A stretch of 64,000 nt of DNA from the NCBI GenBank assembly GCA_017640605.1, contig JAEPQH010000001.1, positions 124,001-188,000 on the forward strand, given 5' to 3'. Below are positions 20,104 through 26,928 of the stretch, one piece after another. The DNA comes from Balneolaceae bacterium (GTDB taxonomy: Bacteria; Bacteroidota; Rhodothermia; Balneolales; Balneolaceae). The notes below the pieces were generated by a model that was given only the letters and a program-made list of their open reading frames with translations, was not told the origin of the DNA and ran no database searches. Numbering within the stretch: the stretch's first letter is position 1; every line of letters begins with the position of its first letter. A program made the position numbers and the translations under genes.

Positions 20104-21316
20104 ACTACTACCTATTTTTGGACTCTTATTACTTTTCTATTCTGGCTGTGGTACAGAACCGAAGTTTGAGAGGGTAAATGCAAATGACCCTCAATCACAA
20201 TTTTTTTCACCAAAAACTGGTAGATTTTTTTCAGGTTTAAATTCCGATAAAACAGTCCGTTTGTCTTGGAATGATATAAGTGATTTTGAATCCGGTTATC
20301 TGATATGGAAAGGTTTAGGTGATAATTCAGATAAAATATTACTTGCTGAATTAGACGCAAATGAAACTAATTATGTTGATGAATCGGGAGAACTTGATAA
20401 AATTACTACTTATTTCTTAGCGGCTAAAAGTGAATATGTATCAAATTATGACTCTTTAAATAGTAAAAATGTATTAATCAATTTTACAGGAGGTATCGAA
20501 GATTTAACTGTTAATAGAGAAGGAAATATAATTTCATTGTACTGGGATAATACTTCCATCATCTCTGATTTTGTAACTGTTAATAGAATCTACCAAAATA
20601 GTGAATCGGAAATTTTGGATACTTTGAATAGAGAAGTCGAATCATTTCAGTTTACTAATCTTGAGGAGGATTATTCTACACAATTAGTGGTGTCCACGCT
20701 TTTGATCAATCACAATAATGAGCCACAAATTATACACTCAAATACAACCGGTAAGATTTTTTATAATACACCTCGAATCCACTCAATTTTATTTGAAAAT
20801 GAAGCTATTGCCAAAATCGAATTTGAAGATAATTCACCTTTCGACGACCAAATCTTAGTCTATCAAAGAAGTAGAAGGAATTCTAGCTATCCATACTCAA
20901 ATTGGGCATTTGCGGATACGCTAAATAAAGAGGATGGAAGATTTAAAATTAAAAAAACAACCAATAGAGATTATCAATTTAGCTTAATTGCTAACTATAA
21001 TGGGCTTGAAAGTACTCGATCTGGAGTAGCTACAAAATCACCAGGATCTTCACCGCCTAAAGATATTCAAATTGAGGAAATAGCAGAAAAAACAATTCGT
21101 ATTAGTTGGGTAGATGCTAATCCTCCAGAATTTACCCATAAGTATTTTTTGGATCGGAGAAATGGTGATTATGGCAGCTATAGTACTATTGCTGAACTAG
21201 ATGCGGGAGTTAATTCATATATAATTGATGATATAACACCAGCATATATTGAACATTTTAGAATCAGAACCTATAGTTCAGGGTTTAGAACATTTACTTA
21301 CGACGGCAGAAATTAA
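20078..21316 (+). CDS. FnIII-domain lipoprotein H (last gene of the operon)
   Basis: A 412-aa lipoprotein beginning at ATG 20078 (a GTG sits directly before it at 20075). Leader LLPIFGLLLLFYSGC gives lipobox YSGC, followed by GTEPKFERVNANDPQSQFF, a variant of the spacer in the other three lipoproteins. Two fibronectin-III-like domains are visible: about 45-125 (VRLSWNDISDFESGYLIWKG) and about 325-405 (IRISWVDANPPEFTHKYFLD, then FRIRTYSSG). It is longer than the other three lipoproteins. It closes the eight-gene run; the sequence directly after its stop is the remnant of a toxin gene on the opposite strand. Confidence 0.68.
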   Translation: MRQLESTFKLLPIFGLLLLFYSGCGTEPKFERVNANDPQSQFFSPKTGRFFSGLNSDKTVRLSWNDISDFESGYLIWKGLGDNSDKILLAELDANETNYVDESGELDKITTYFLAAKSEYVSNYDSLNSKNVLINFTGGIEDLTVNREGNIISLYWDNTSIISDFVTVNRIYQNSESEILDTLNREVESFQFTNLEEDYSTQLVVSTLLINHNNEPQIIHSNTTGKIFYNTPRIHSILFENEAIAKIEFEDNSPFDDQILVYQRSRRNSSYPYSNWAFADTLNKEDGRFKIKKTTNRDYQFSLIANYNGLESTRSGVATKSPGSSPPKDIQIEEIAEKTIRISWVDANPPEFTHKYFLDRRNGDYGSYSTIAELDAGVNSYIIDDITPAYIEHFRIRTYSSGFRTFTYDGRN

Positions 21317-21512
21317 TTTTTTTAAAATAGGAATGACTCAGAATTTTTTTTGTAAGGAATTCCATCTGGTTTGGACTATAAGATATGGAAAAGCGAAAAC
21401 AGATTGATGGAACAATGATTGAATCTGGTTTTAATATGACGGGTTCGATAATATCTGCATGAGATCCTTCCATGAAATACTCGAGCCAAAACGATGAATC
21501 TATAACATTCAA
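21294..21512 (-). pseudogene. Truncated PIN-domain toxin (VapC-like remnant)
   Basis: The first ~38 residues (VIDSSFWLEYFMEG, then IIVPSIC) match the start of a PIN-domain ribonuclease of the VapC family, including the first metal-binding Asp. Full PIN toxins are about 120-135 aa. Here the similarity stops at SIC and a 34-residue unrelated tail follows, so the other three acidic active-site residues are absent. Translation would start at a TTG overlapping the antitoxin stop. The gene has been broken by a deletion near 21400 and should be inactive. Confidence 0.65.
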
Positions 21513-21715
21513 AGTCGATCTGCTTCTTTTTCAATGTTTAGTTCTATTCCTTTCGCTATTCCGCGTAATGACTTAGCATCTTTGATTGGCACCATTTCGA
21601 TTCTACCATCAATAGGAATCATTAAGACCTTTTGTCCTGCTTTTATATTCAATGACTTCATGATTTTAGCAGGAATTGATATTTGAAATTTTGGTGATAC
21701 TTTTACGGCTTCCAT
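21509..21715 (-). CDS. AbrB/SpoVT-type antitoxin (VapB-like)
   Basis: A 68-aa DNA-binding antitoxin. The swapped-hairpin AbrB fold is recognised from VKVSPKFQISIPAKIMKSLN (residues 4-23), the Gly-Gln-Lys-Val-Leu turn, and IEMVPIKDAKSLRGIAKGI. The last part is the toxin-binding tail. It normally represses its own operon and neutralises a partner PIN toxin. The partner just downstream is truncated, so the antitoxin is now orphaned; it may still bind DNA or neutralise toxins encoded elsewhere. Confidence 0.8.
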   Translation of the reverse strand: MEAVKVSPKFQISIPAKIMKSLNIKAGQKVLMIPIDGRIEMVPIKDAKSLRGIAKGIELNIEKEADRL

Positions 21716-21854
21716 ATTTTACTCTTCATTGATCGATAATAAATACGTAAAACACATCTTTGTTAAACGTTAGAATTGAATCAAGCAATCGGATTTGGTC
21801 ACACAACACCTACTCATACTAGTTGCTGTTAGCATTGGTAGTACATCTTAAAAC

Positions 21855-22892
21855 TCAAATAACCGGAATCCCATCCGGTTCCCACCACAGCGGTGGTCGT
21901 TGAGCCATGCTTAGAAACTCAGTCTTTACGCCCTCGATTTTTTCCCCGGCGGTGTAGACCGTTTGTACAGCCCCACCATATTTGTTTAATAATTCTTTCA
22001 CTTTCTCCTCATCCCCTTCCACCCAATGTAAGGTGGCATCGAGTTCCGGAAAGTCTTCGCTGTCCTGAATTAAGAAATGATCGAGCCAGGCTTGATCTCG
22101 GCCAATGGCTTTGTTGTAAGCAAACTGATATTCAATAGCATCGGTAGGTTTTTTGGTAGGCGGATTTTTCAGCCAAAAAGCTTCTATGTAATCCTGAAAA
22201 TGGCATTTTAATTTCGAAAAACGGGTTGGACTTACCACCACGGCTACCGATCGGCAACCCTGACTGCCATAACGGAAAATGGCTTCTACTAAATCGGTTA
22301 CAACTTCCGGCTCTTCGCTGGTGATGTACGCTATCGAGAACTTGGCGGTTCGGATCGTAAACTCCGTTTCTTCATTAACCGCTTGAAGCCTTATCAATTC
22401 TTTTTTTACAGTTTCAACGGACGATTCCGACCCGGCAAAGAGTACTTTATCAGCCTGTACTCCTTCAAAAGAGTCCAATTCGGTTGAATATCGGATCGAA
22501 TTAAATAGACCTGATTCTTGAAGCGAATCCAAAAAGGCTGCTAACAGATAGGGATCTTTTTTTGAAAGTTTTCCATAGTAATTTGCACCGGAAAGTATCG
22601 TACCCAAAGCATCCTGAAATCCAACTAATGGCAAATTACCGGCATGTAAACACAATACTTTTTTATCCATTTGATTGTATACATCACTAAGCTCAGCTCG
22701 CTTAGCCCATTCCGATACTTGCCCGGTATCCACTTTTTCCTTGAGTGCAAGAATTGCAAACTTAATGTCCTCAAAAGTGAACAATCCTTCTGCTACCGTT
22801 CTTTCAATCGCCTTTTTGAGTTTGGTATTATCCGGGCGAAACCACTTTTTTGTGGTTTCTTCGATGAGGGTTATGTGGTTTGTGATTGTCAT
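21855..22892 (-). CDS. LuxC-like acyl-CoA reductase
   Basis: A 345-aa cytosolic enzyme of the LuxC (fatty acid reductase) family, which reduces activated acyl groups to aldehydes with NADPH. Recognisable parts are LCLHAGNLPLVGFQDALGTI (about 79-98), SGANYYGKLSKKDPYLLAAF (100-119) and FRYGSQGCRSVAVVVSP (about 205-221). The Cys in GSQGCRS matches the family's predicted catalytic cysteine. It is shorter than luminous-bacteria LuxC (~480 aa), as usual for the Bacteroidota-type enzymes. Its probable partner, the LuxE-like gene, lies 0.9 kb upstream on the same strand, separated by the GIY-YIG repeat element. No luciferase genes are in the window, so a role in lipid or surface-molecule synthesis is more likely than light. 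Confidence 0.82.
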   Translation of the reverse strand: MTITNHITLIEETTKKWFRPDNTKLKKAIERTVAEGLFTFEDIKFAILALKEKVDTGQVSEWAKRAELSDVYNQMDKKVLCLHAGNLPLVGFQDALGTILSGANYYGKLSKKDPYLLAAFLDSLQESGLFNSIRYSTELDSFEGVQADKVLFAGSESSVETVKKELIRLQAVNEETEFTIRTAKFSIAYITSEEPEVVTDLVEAIFRYGSQGCRSVAVVVSPTRFSKLKCHFQDYIEAFWLKNPPTKKPTDAIEYQFAYNKAIGRDQAWLDHFLIQDSEDFPELDATLHWVEGDEEKVKELLNKYGGAVQTVYTAGEKIEGVKTEFLSMAQRPPLWWEPDGIPVI

Positions 22893-22951
22893 TCTGGTAA
22901 AGTAACGACTTTGTCCTCGAATTACCTCACATCTATAGTAAGGATTAAGTT

Positions 22952-23200
22952 CCGAGACGGTTTACAACCAAATACCCTTGATTCTTGGCATCTCGACCAG
23001 CGGGAGAGATCTAAAGAGCTATCCACCAACATACCCTCTAGATTTCTCACTCGTATGCACTCGTTCGAAAGGACAAAGACCGGAACAGTTTACAAGCGCA
23101 AAGCCCCAATTTTGGCATCTCGACCAACGAGTGAGATCTAAAGCGCTATCCACCAACATACCCTCTAGATTTCTCACTCGTATGCACTCGTTCGAAAGGA
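22952..23200. repeat. Two tandem ~127-bp direct repeats (left flank of GIY-YIG element)
   Basis: Unit 1 starts near 22952 and unit 2 near 23080. Matching anchors lie 127 bp apart: GGCATCTCGACCA at 22987 and 23114, and TTCGAAAGGA at 23064 and 23191. The strongly conserved inner block includes ATCCACCAACATACCCTCTA and GATTTCTCACTCGTATGCAC. Within each unit ATCTC and GAGAT, 11 nt apart, can form a small hairpin (for example 22990-23010). The same family recurs right of the nuclease gene. It is noncoding, although frames through it stay open by chance. Confidence 0.85.
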
Positions 23201-23214
23201 GAATGGCTAACAAC

Positions 23215-23565
23215 TCAGTAATGAGATCTTCTGTTTTTAATATTTCTCTCATCGGAATAATCTCCAAAAGGATATAAACCAAGCTCTTGATTTAGAAATC
23301 TAAACTCTGGGTTAGTTGTAGCTACCAGTTTATCTTTTTTCGACCTACTCCACTTTTTTATCTGTTTCTCACGATAAATAGCTTCATCTACGTATTTATA
23401 TTCTTCATAATAGGTCAAGTTGAAGCAGTAGTACCTACCTGCAAAAGTCTCTGGTTTCCCAGCGTTTAAACCATGTTCCAAAATACGCGAGGGTAAATCG
23501 TTTGTCATTCCAATGTAAACTGTACTTTTCGTTTGATTTGTTGTTATGTATACATAGTATGGCAT
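23215..23565 (-). CDS. GIY-YIG nuclease superfamily protein
   Basis: A 116-aa single-domain GIY-YIG endonuclease. The two beta-strand motifs are YYVYI (3-7) and VYIGMTNDL (16-24), followed by Arg27 and His31 in SRILEH, and the helix AIYREKQIKKWSR (about 62-74), which carries the metal-binding Glu. This URI/YhbQ-like form is often multicopy in Bacteroidota-type genomes. Here the gene is bracketed on both sides by the ~127-bp direct repeats and sits between luxE-like and luxC-like genes, suggesting a mobile or repeat-associated nuclease. It has no additional DNA-binding domain. Confidence 0.88.
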   Translation of the reverse strand: MPYYVYITTNQTKSTVYIGMTNDLPSRILEHGLNAGKPETFAGRYYCFNLTYYEEYKYVDEAIYREKQIKKWSRSKKDKLVATTNPEFRFLNQELGLYPFGDYSDERNIKNRRSHY

Positions 23566-23622
23566 CCTTTAAGATCATTAATTTATCGTTTTTTACAAAG
23601 TAAGATTGGCAATAATACAGCT

Positions 23623-23789
23623 CCCTAAATTTCTCTCTCGTATCCATTCGTTCGAAAAGACAAAAGTCGGAACAGTTAGCTAGCGCAAAGCACCATTTTT
23701 GCCATCTCGACCAACGGTAGAGATCTAAAAAGCCATCCACCAACACACTCCCCTAGATTTCTCTCTTATTCACTCGTTCGAAAAGACAA
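23623..23789. repeat. Partial and full ~126-bp direct repeat (right flank of GIY-YIG element)
   Basis: A half unit (23623-23665) is followed by a full unit (about 23666-23789). TTCGAAAAGA recurs at 23651 and 23777, 126 bp apart. It is diverged from the left-hand copies (AAAAGAC for AAAGGAC, CCATTCG for GCACTCG) but keeps the same order and orientation, including the hairpin ATCTCGACCAACGGTAGAGAT split as ATCTC and GAGAT arms. The left pair is more alike within itself than with the right pair. Confidence 0.82.
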
Positions 23790-23797
23790 TAACTAAA

Positions 23798-24787
23798 TTA
23801 GTCGTCGATCAAAAAGTTACAGCCGCGCAAGTTTCTTGGATTCCAGCGCCCTAACACTTGAAACTTACCATCTTCACGTTGAATCCCTTTATCTCCGGTT
23901 AGGATTAATGAACAAGAAAATAGGTTTGCCAAATCAATCACCCCAATGAGTCCTTCCTTGCCGCTAGGTAAAATTTCAAATGGATTTTGAGGATTTCTGA
24001 TCGAAACTCGCATCCACGGCACACATTCAAACCATAAAGAACCTTGACTATAAGCCTGACTCAACAATTCTGTCATTCCATATTCGGAGTGAATCGAGGA
24101 TGTTGGAAGTCCAAACCCGACTGCTAATTGTTCGTGAAGTTCCTCTTTCGTCATTTCCCGACGATGGGTTTTCATCCCACCGGTTTCTAATATGATAGAT
24201 TGTTTCGGTAAGGATGGTGATCCCATTTCAATCAAATCTAATAGTCCAAAAGCTGCGCCGAATAGCATCACTTTTTTTCCGGTTGATGTGATCTCATCCA
24301 GCAAGTCTGAATCAATCACATCACCAAGAGGCAAAAAGCGACTCAATCCTGATTGATCGTTTTCGATAAGTGCATTCAACATCCAAACCAGGGAAGAATG
24401 AGGATTAGCATTATAGCCGGGAGTGTATGCAAGAATCACATATTCGTCCAGATCATAAAAATGGTTCATTCCAAGGATGATGGAATCTCGGTAGACCGCA
24501 GTATCGATGAGATAATGCCTACTTCGCTGCATTCCGGACGTTCCGCTACTTTGAAAAAATTCTAAATTTTGAATTTTGAATTTTGAATTCGGTGATGAAA
24601 TCACCGTAGCATCTTTGAATGCCTGGATTGGGAGTAATGGAATATCATCGGTGGATTTTATCGCCCCAACACCTAGTGCCTTGCAAAATCGTTTATATAC
24701 TAGATTATTTTTCTTCTGAAATTCGAAGATTTGAAGAGCTTTTTCTTCGAAGCTCAAAGATGCATCGAATGGATTTAGCAAACTCAA
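23798..24787 (-). CDS. LuxE-like acyl-protein synthetase/acyltransferase
   Basis: A 329-aa protein of the LuxE (acyl-protein synthetase) family, which activates a fatty acid with ATP and passes it to a LuxC-type reductase. The family signature FFQSSGTSGMQRSRHYLID (about 75-93) is the adenylate-forming P-loop-like motif. AAFGLLDLIE, TGGMKTHRREMTKEEL (about 205-220) and SEYGMTELLSQAYSQG (about 237-252) are further conserved parts. A short repetitive insert (NSKFKIQNLEF, ~66-76) is encoded by an AT-rich repeat at 24561-24590. The ORF follows the beta-barrel gene by 3 nt, so they are co-transcribed. Partner: the LuxC-like reductase beyond the GIY-YIG element. Confidence 0.82.
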   Translation of the reverse strand: MSLLNPFDASLSFEEKALQIFEFQKKNNLVYKRFCKALGVGAIKSTDDIPLLPIQAFKDATVISSPNSKFKIQNLEFFQSSGTSGMQRSRHYLIDTAVYRDSIILGMNHFYDLDEYVILAYTPGYNANPHSSLVWMLNALIENDQSGLSRFLPLGDVIDSDLLDEITSTGKKVMLFGAAFGLLDLIEMGSPSLPKQSIILETGGMKTHRREMTKEELHEQLAVGFGLPTSSIHSEYGMTELLSQAYSQGSLWFECVPWMRVSIRNPQNPFEILPSGKEGLIGVIDLANLFSCSLILTGDKGIQREDGKFQVLGRWNPRNLRGCNFLIDD

Positions 24788-24790
24788 AAC

Positions 24791-25297
24791 TTAAAAATAT
24801 ATACTCGCAGAAATCAGTGTGGCTGTATTAAAATTCACATTTCCTGGATTTCCAAATCTAAAAGATCCTTCATCCGAAATGGAAGCATTTCCCTGAAGTT
24901 CAATTCCAATACTAAAATTTGGGTTAAAGAAATACTCTCCTCCATAACCTAGACCCACTACAAAATCAGTGATTGTATCCCCCTCTTTAGGCATTCCAAT
25001 TACTGCACCACCTTTAATAGAAAAGAAAGGAACTGCACCTACCGTTTCCTTTTGAAACTTTTTTAATACCAAGCCGACAGTTAAATCAGTGCCAATATCC
25101 TGGGCATATACAGCACCAATAACCGGAGCAATTATAGTTTGGTTATTCGTCCAAATGGGAATCTGAAATTCTAACTGATCACTTTGAATGACTGCCGTTA
25201 CCCCTGAACCCCTTTCCGTTTCTTCTGTTGATTGAGCCTGAACATAGCTTATTGTCAATATGGATAGTACAAATAGACTAGTAAGTTTTTTGCGCAT
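24791..25297 (-). CDS. Small outer-membrane beta-barrel protein
   Basis: A 168-aa exported protein. The signal peptide is KLTSLFVLSILTISYVQAQ. The remainder alternates hydrophobic and polar residues in strands typical of an 8-stranded barrel (LTVGLVLKKF, FFSIKGGAVIGM, FVVGLGYGGEYFF, FSIGIELQGNAS) and ends in the aromatic ISASIYF, the usual BAM-recognition C-terminus. It is the first gene of the run leading to the LuxE-like protein, separated by 3 nt. Function unknown. Confidence 0.75.
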   Translation of the reverse strand: MRKKLTSLFVLSILTISYVQAQSTEETERGSGVTAVIQSDQLEFQIPIWTNNQTIIAPVIGAVYAQDIGTDLTVGLVLKKFQKETVGAVPFFSIKGGAVIGMPKEGDTITDFVVGLGYGGEYFFNPNFSIGIELQGNASISDEGSFRFGNPGNVNFNTATLISASIYF

Positions 25298-25342
25298 AAT
25301 TTGTTTTTGTTTTTGCTGAAATTTGAAATAAAGTCATCAAAT

Positions 25343-26020
25343 TTAGTCTTCGTTATAATTATTTGGATCACATTCTGTAACGCGTTCAAAATTCATTTCT
25401 TCTAATCCTGGTGGATTTGAACCTGTAGGTCCCATCATGTATAAATCTCTCCAAAACAAATGATCACCAACTTTAAAAAAAATTCGGTAAAACCCGGGTG
25501 GAGTATCCCCGCCAAAACAAGTATTACTTGTCATTGTTTGTATTGAATGCGTTCCAGCAACTTTCTCTTCATTATCCACTAATACTTTACGATAAAAAGA
25601 TCCAGTGGCATGATATGGTAATAGCGGTTCTTTACCCGATGAGCCCCATGTAGCTTCTTCAATCCATATTGAAACCTTGGATGTCACCGGCAAATGAAAT
25701 TGAATAGTTGACCCACTTGTGGTGGGGTTGGGATAAGGATTATCCATTCCTAAATAACCAGGAACTTGATAACAATACTCGTCTTGTGGACAGTCGATGG
25801 TCTCTGGTTCTACTTCAATACCATCTGGGAAATTAGGATTTCCCCAAACTGCAAAACCCCAGGGGCTTGCTTCATCGGTGATATTAATTCCGGTTACTAT
25901 GTTTTTACTGCCTGGAGTAATCGCGTATGGATTATCACAACTTTGAATAGATATAAGAAGGATAAATAACGGTAATAAGTGCTTTAAATTTAACGCCACA
26001 ATGATTATTTGTATAGACAA
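25343..26020 (-). CDS. Lipoprotein with FlgD-like/sorting-like segment
   Basis: A 225-aa lipoprotein (leader LLPLFILLISIQSC gives lipobox IQSC, then DNPYA). Around residue 95 NPYPNPTTSGSTIQFHLPV is a shortened relative of the NPFNPST-type module seen in the sorted proteins of this window, but here it is internal and is followed by about 110 more residues (VSIWIEEATWG, then FYRIFFKVGDHLFWRDLYM). That second part resembles an Ig-like domain of secreted Balneolota proteins. There are three or four cysteines in the middle. Function unknown. Confidence 0.65.
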   Translation of the reverse strand: MSIQIIIVALNLKHLLPLFILLISIQSCDNPYAITPGSKNIVTGINITDEASPWGFAVWGNPNFPDGIEVEPETIDCPQDEYCYQVPGYLGMDNPYPNPTTSGSTIQFHLPVTSKVSIWIEEATWGSSGKEPLLPYHATGSFYRKVLVDNEEKVAGTHSIQTMTSNTCFGGDTPPGFYRIFFKVGDHLFWRDLYMMGPTGSNPPGLEEMNFERVTECDPNNYNED

Positions 26021-26121
26021 TTTAGATGTTAGAATCTAAGCAAAACTACAAAAAAATCAATCATTAACTATTGCTAGTTTAAAGCCAATTTTTATTAAAA
26101 CCTTATAATGGAATAAATCAC

Positions 26122-26871
26122 TTACTGTCTAGTATTCTTGTCGATGCGATCGCTAAACAGCTTAAACGTATGAACTCCAAATTCCACCTCTTGGAAAATA
26201 TTTGGCCCGAACCCAACTAACGGAAAACGCTCACCAATAATCCCGTTCTGACTTAGTATCACTGTTTGTTTATTTACACGATCTGTGATAATCAATCGGT
26301 CGCCATCCACCTCAAGATTGGCTGGGACAATTCCATCCAAATCAAAGCTATCGATGAAATTCCCATTTTCGTCAAATTTTAGAATAGATTTTGAAACTTC
26401 ATCAAACACAAACAATTCATCAAAGTCATTAACCACAATTTGAGTCGGCTTCATTTGACGATTTGTGAATGGAACTTCCGTCTTAATAGAGCTAAGAAAT
26501 CTGAAACGGCGGTCATAAATCTGAACGCGCATGTTTCGGTTATCAGAAATGTAAATCTGGAGTCCATTGGTGGCATCCACATCAATGGGCCTGTCAAATT
26601 GATAATCACCTGATCCCAATCCCCCGAGTGTAGCTACAACATCTCCATCGTAATTGAGCTTCAAAATCCGATGTTTTCCCGATTCCACCACAAATAGGTG
26701 ATCTTGAGTTGCATAAATCGAGGTCGGATTAACCAAACCGGAATAAATAACCTGGGCGGTTTGAGCAAAAATTGTAGTAGATATCAAACAACAGAACAAA
26801 ATAATACATAACCCAAATCGCTCAGTTTTTCTGAGACTTATATCATTAAATATGTTCTGATTTGGGTTCAT
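26122..26871 (-). CDS. Secreted NHL-repeat (six-bladed beta-propeller) protein
   Basis: A 249-aa protein with a long N-terminus and signal peptide (LCIILFCCLISTTIFAQ). The NHL-type repeats are clear: LFVVESGKHRILKLNYDGD, then YQFDRPIDVDATNG, IYISDNRNMRVQIYDRRF, ELFVFDEVSKSILKFDENG and LIITDRVNKQTVILSQNG. That gives about five blades, somewhat short for a six-bladed propeller. NHL propellers bind proteins or ligands; the target is unknown here. The last gene of the run that starts with purD, but a 56-bp spacer with a tandem repeat intervenes. Confidence 0.75.
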   Translation of the reverse strand: MNPNQNIFNDISLRKTERFGLCIILFCCLISTTIFAQTAQVIYSGLVNPTSIYATQDHLFVVESGKHRILKLNYDGDVVATLGGLGSGDYQFDRPIDVDATNGLQIYISDNRNMRVQIYDRRFRFLSSIKTEVPFTNRQMKPTQIVVNDFDELFVFDEVSKSILKFDENGNFIDSFDLDGIVPANLEVDGDRLIITDRVNKQTVILSQNGIIGERFPLVGFGPNIFQEVEFGVHTFKLFSDRIDKNTRQ

Positions 26872-26900
26872 TAAACTTCTAACTTAATACAAAATTCCCT

Positions 26901-26928
26901 TTGCTCCTTACTCCTTGCTCCTTACTCC
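26901..26928. repeat. Two exact 14-bp tandem repeats between purD and the NHL gene
   Basis: TTGCTCCTTACTCC is repeated exactly at 26901-26914 and 26915-26928. The second copy touches the last base of the purD stop codon. On the minus strand it reads GGAGTAAGGAGCAA twice, giving several GGAG runs ahead of the NHL gene. It resembles dispersed low-complexity repeats of Bacteroidota-type intergenic DNA. Confidence 0.7.

Larger units (their letters stand above)
22952..23789 (-). mobile_element. Candidate repeat-flanked GIY-YIG mobile element
   Basis: About 840 bp: two direct repeats, the GIY-YIG gene, and one partial plus one full repeat in the same orientation. The unit interrupts what would otherwise be a two-gene LuxE-LuxC operon. 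No transposase is present, and the ends are not defined by target-site duplications that can be seen by eye. Calling it mobile is inference from the nuclease and the repeats. Confidence 0.5.

Noticed and set aside
23019-23282. Open frame over the left ~127-bp repeats (minus strand)
   Set aside because: It is read through both repeat units and the region right of them, and its residues are explained by repeat DNA; the same peptides recur in the right-hand repeat in a different frame. Not a gene.
23435-23746. Open frame over the right repeat and the GIY-YIG gene start (minus strand)
   Set aside because: It overlaps the well-supported GIY-YIG gene in another frame and begins in repeat sequence.
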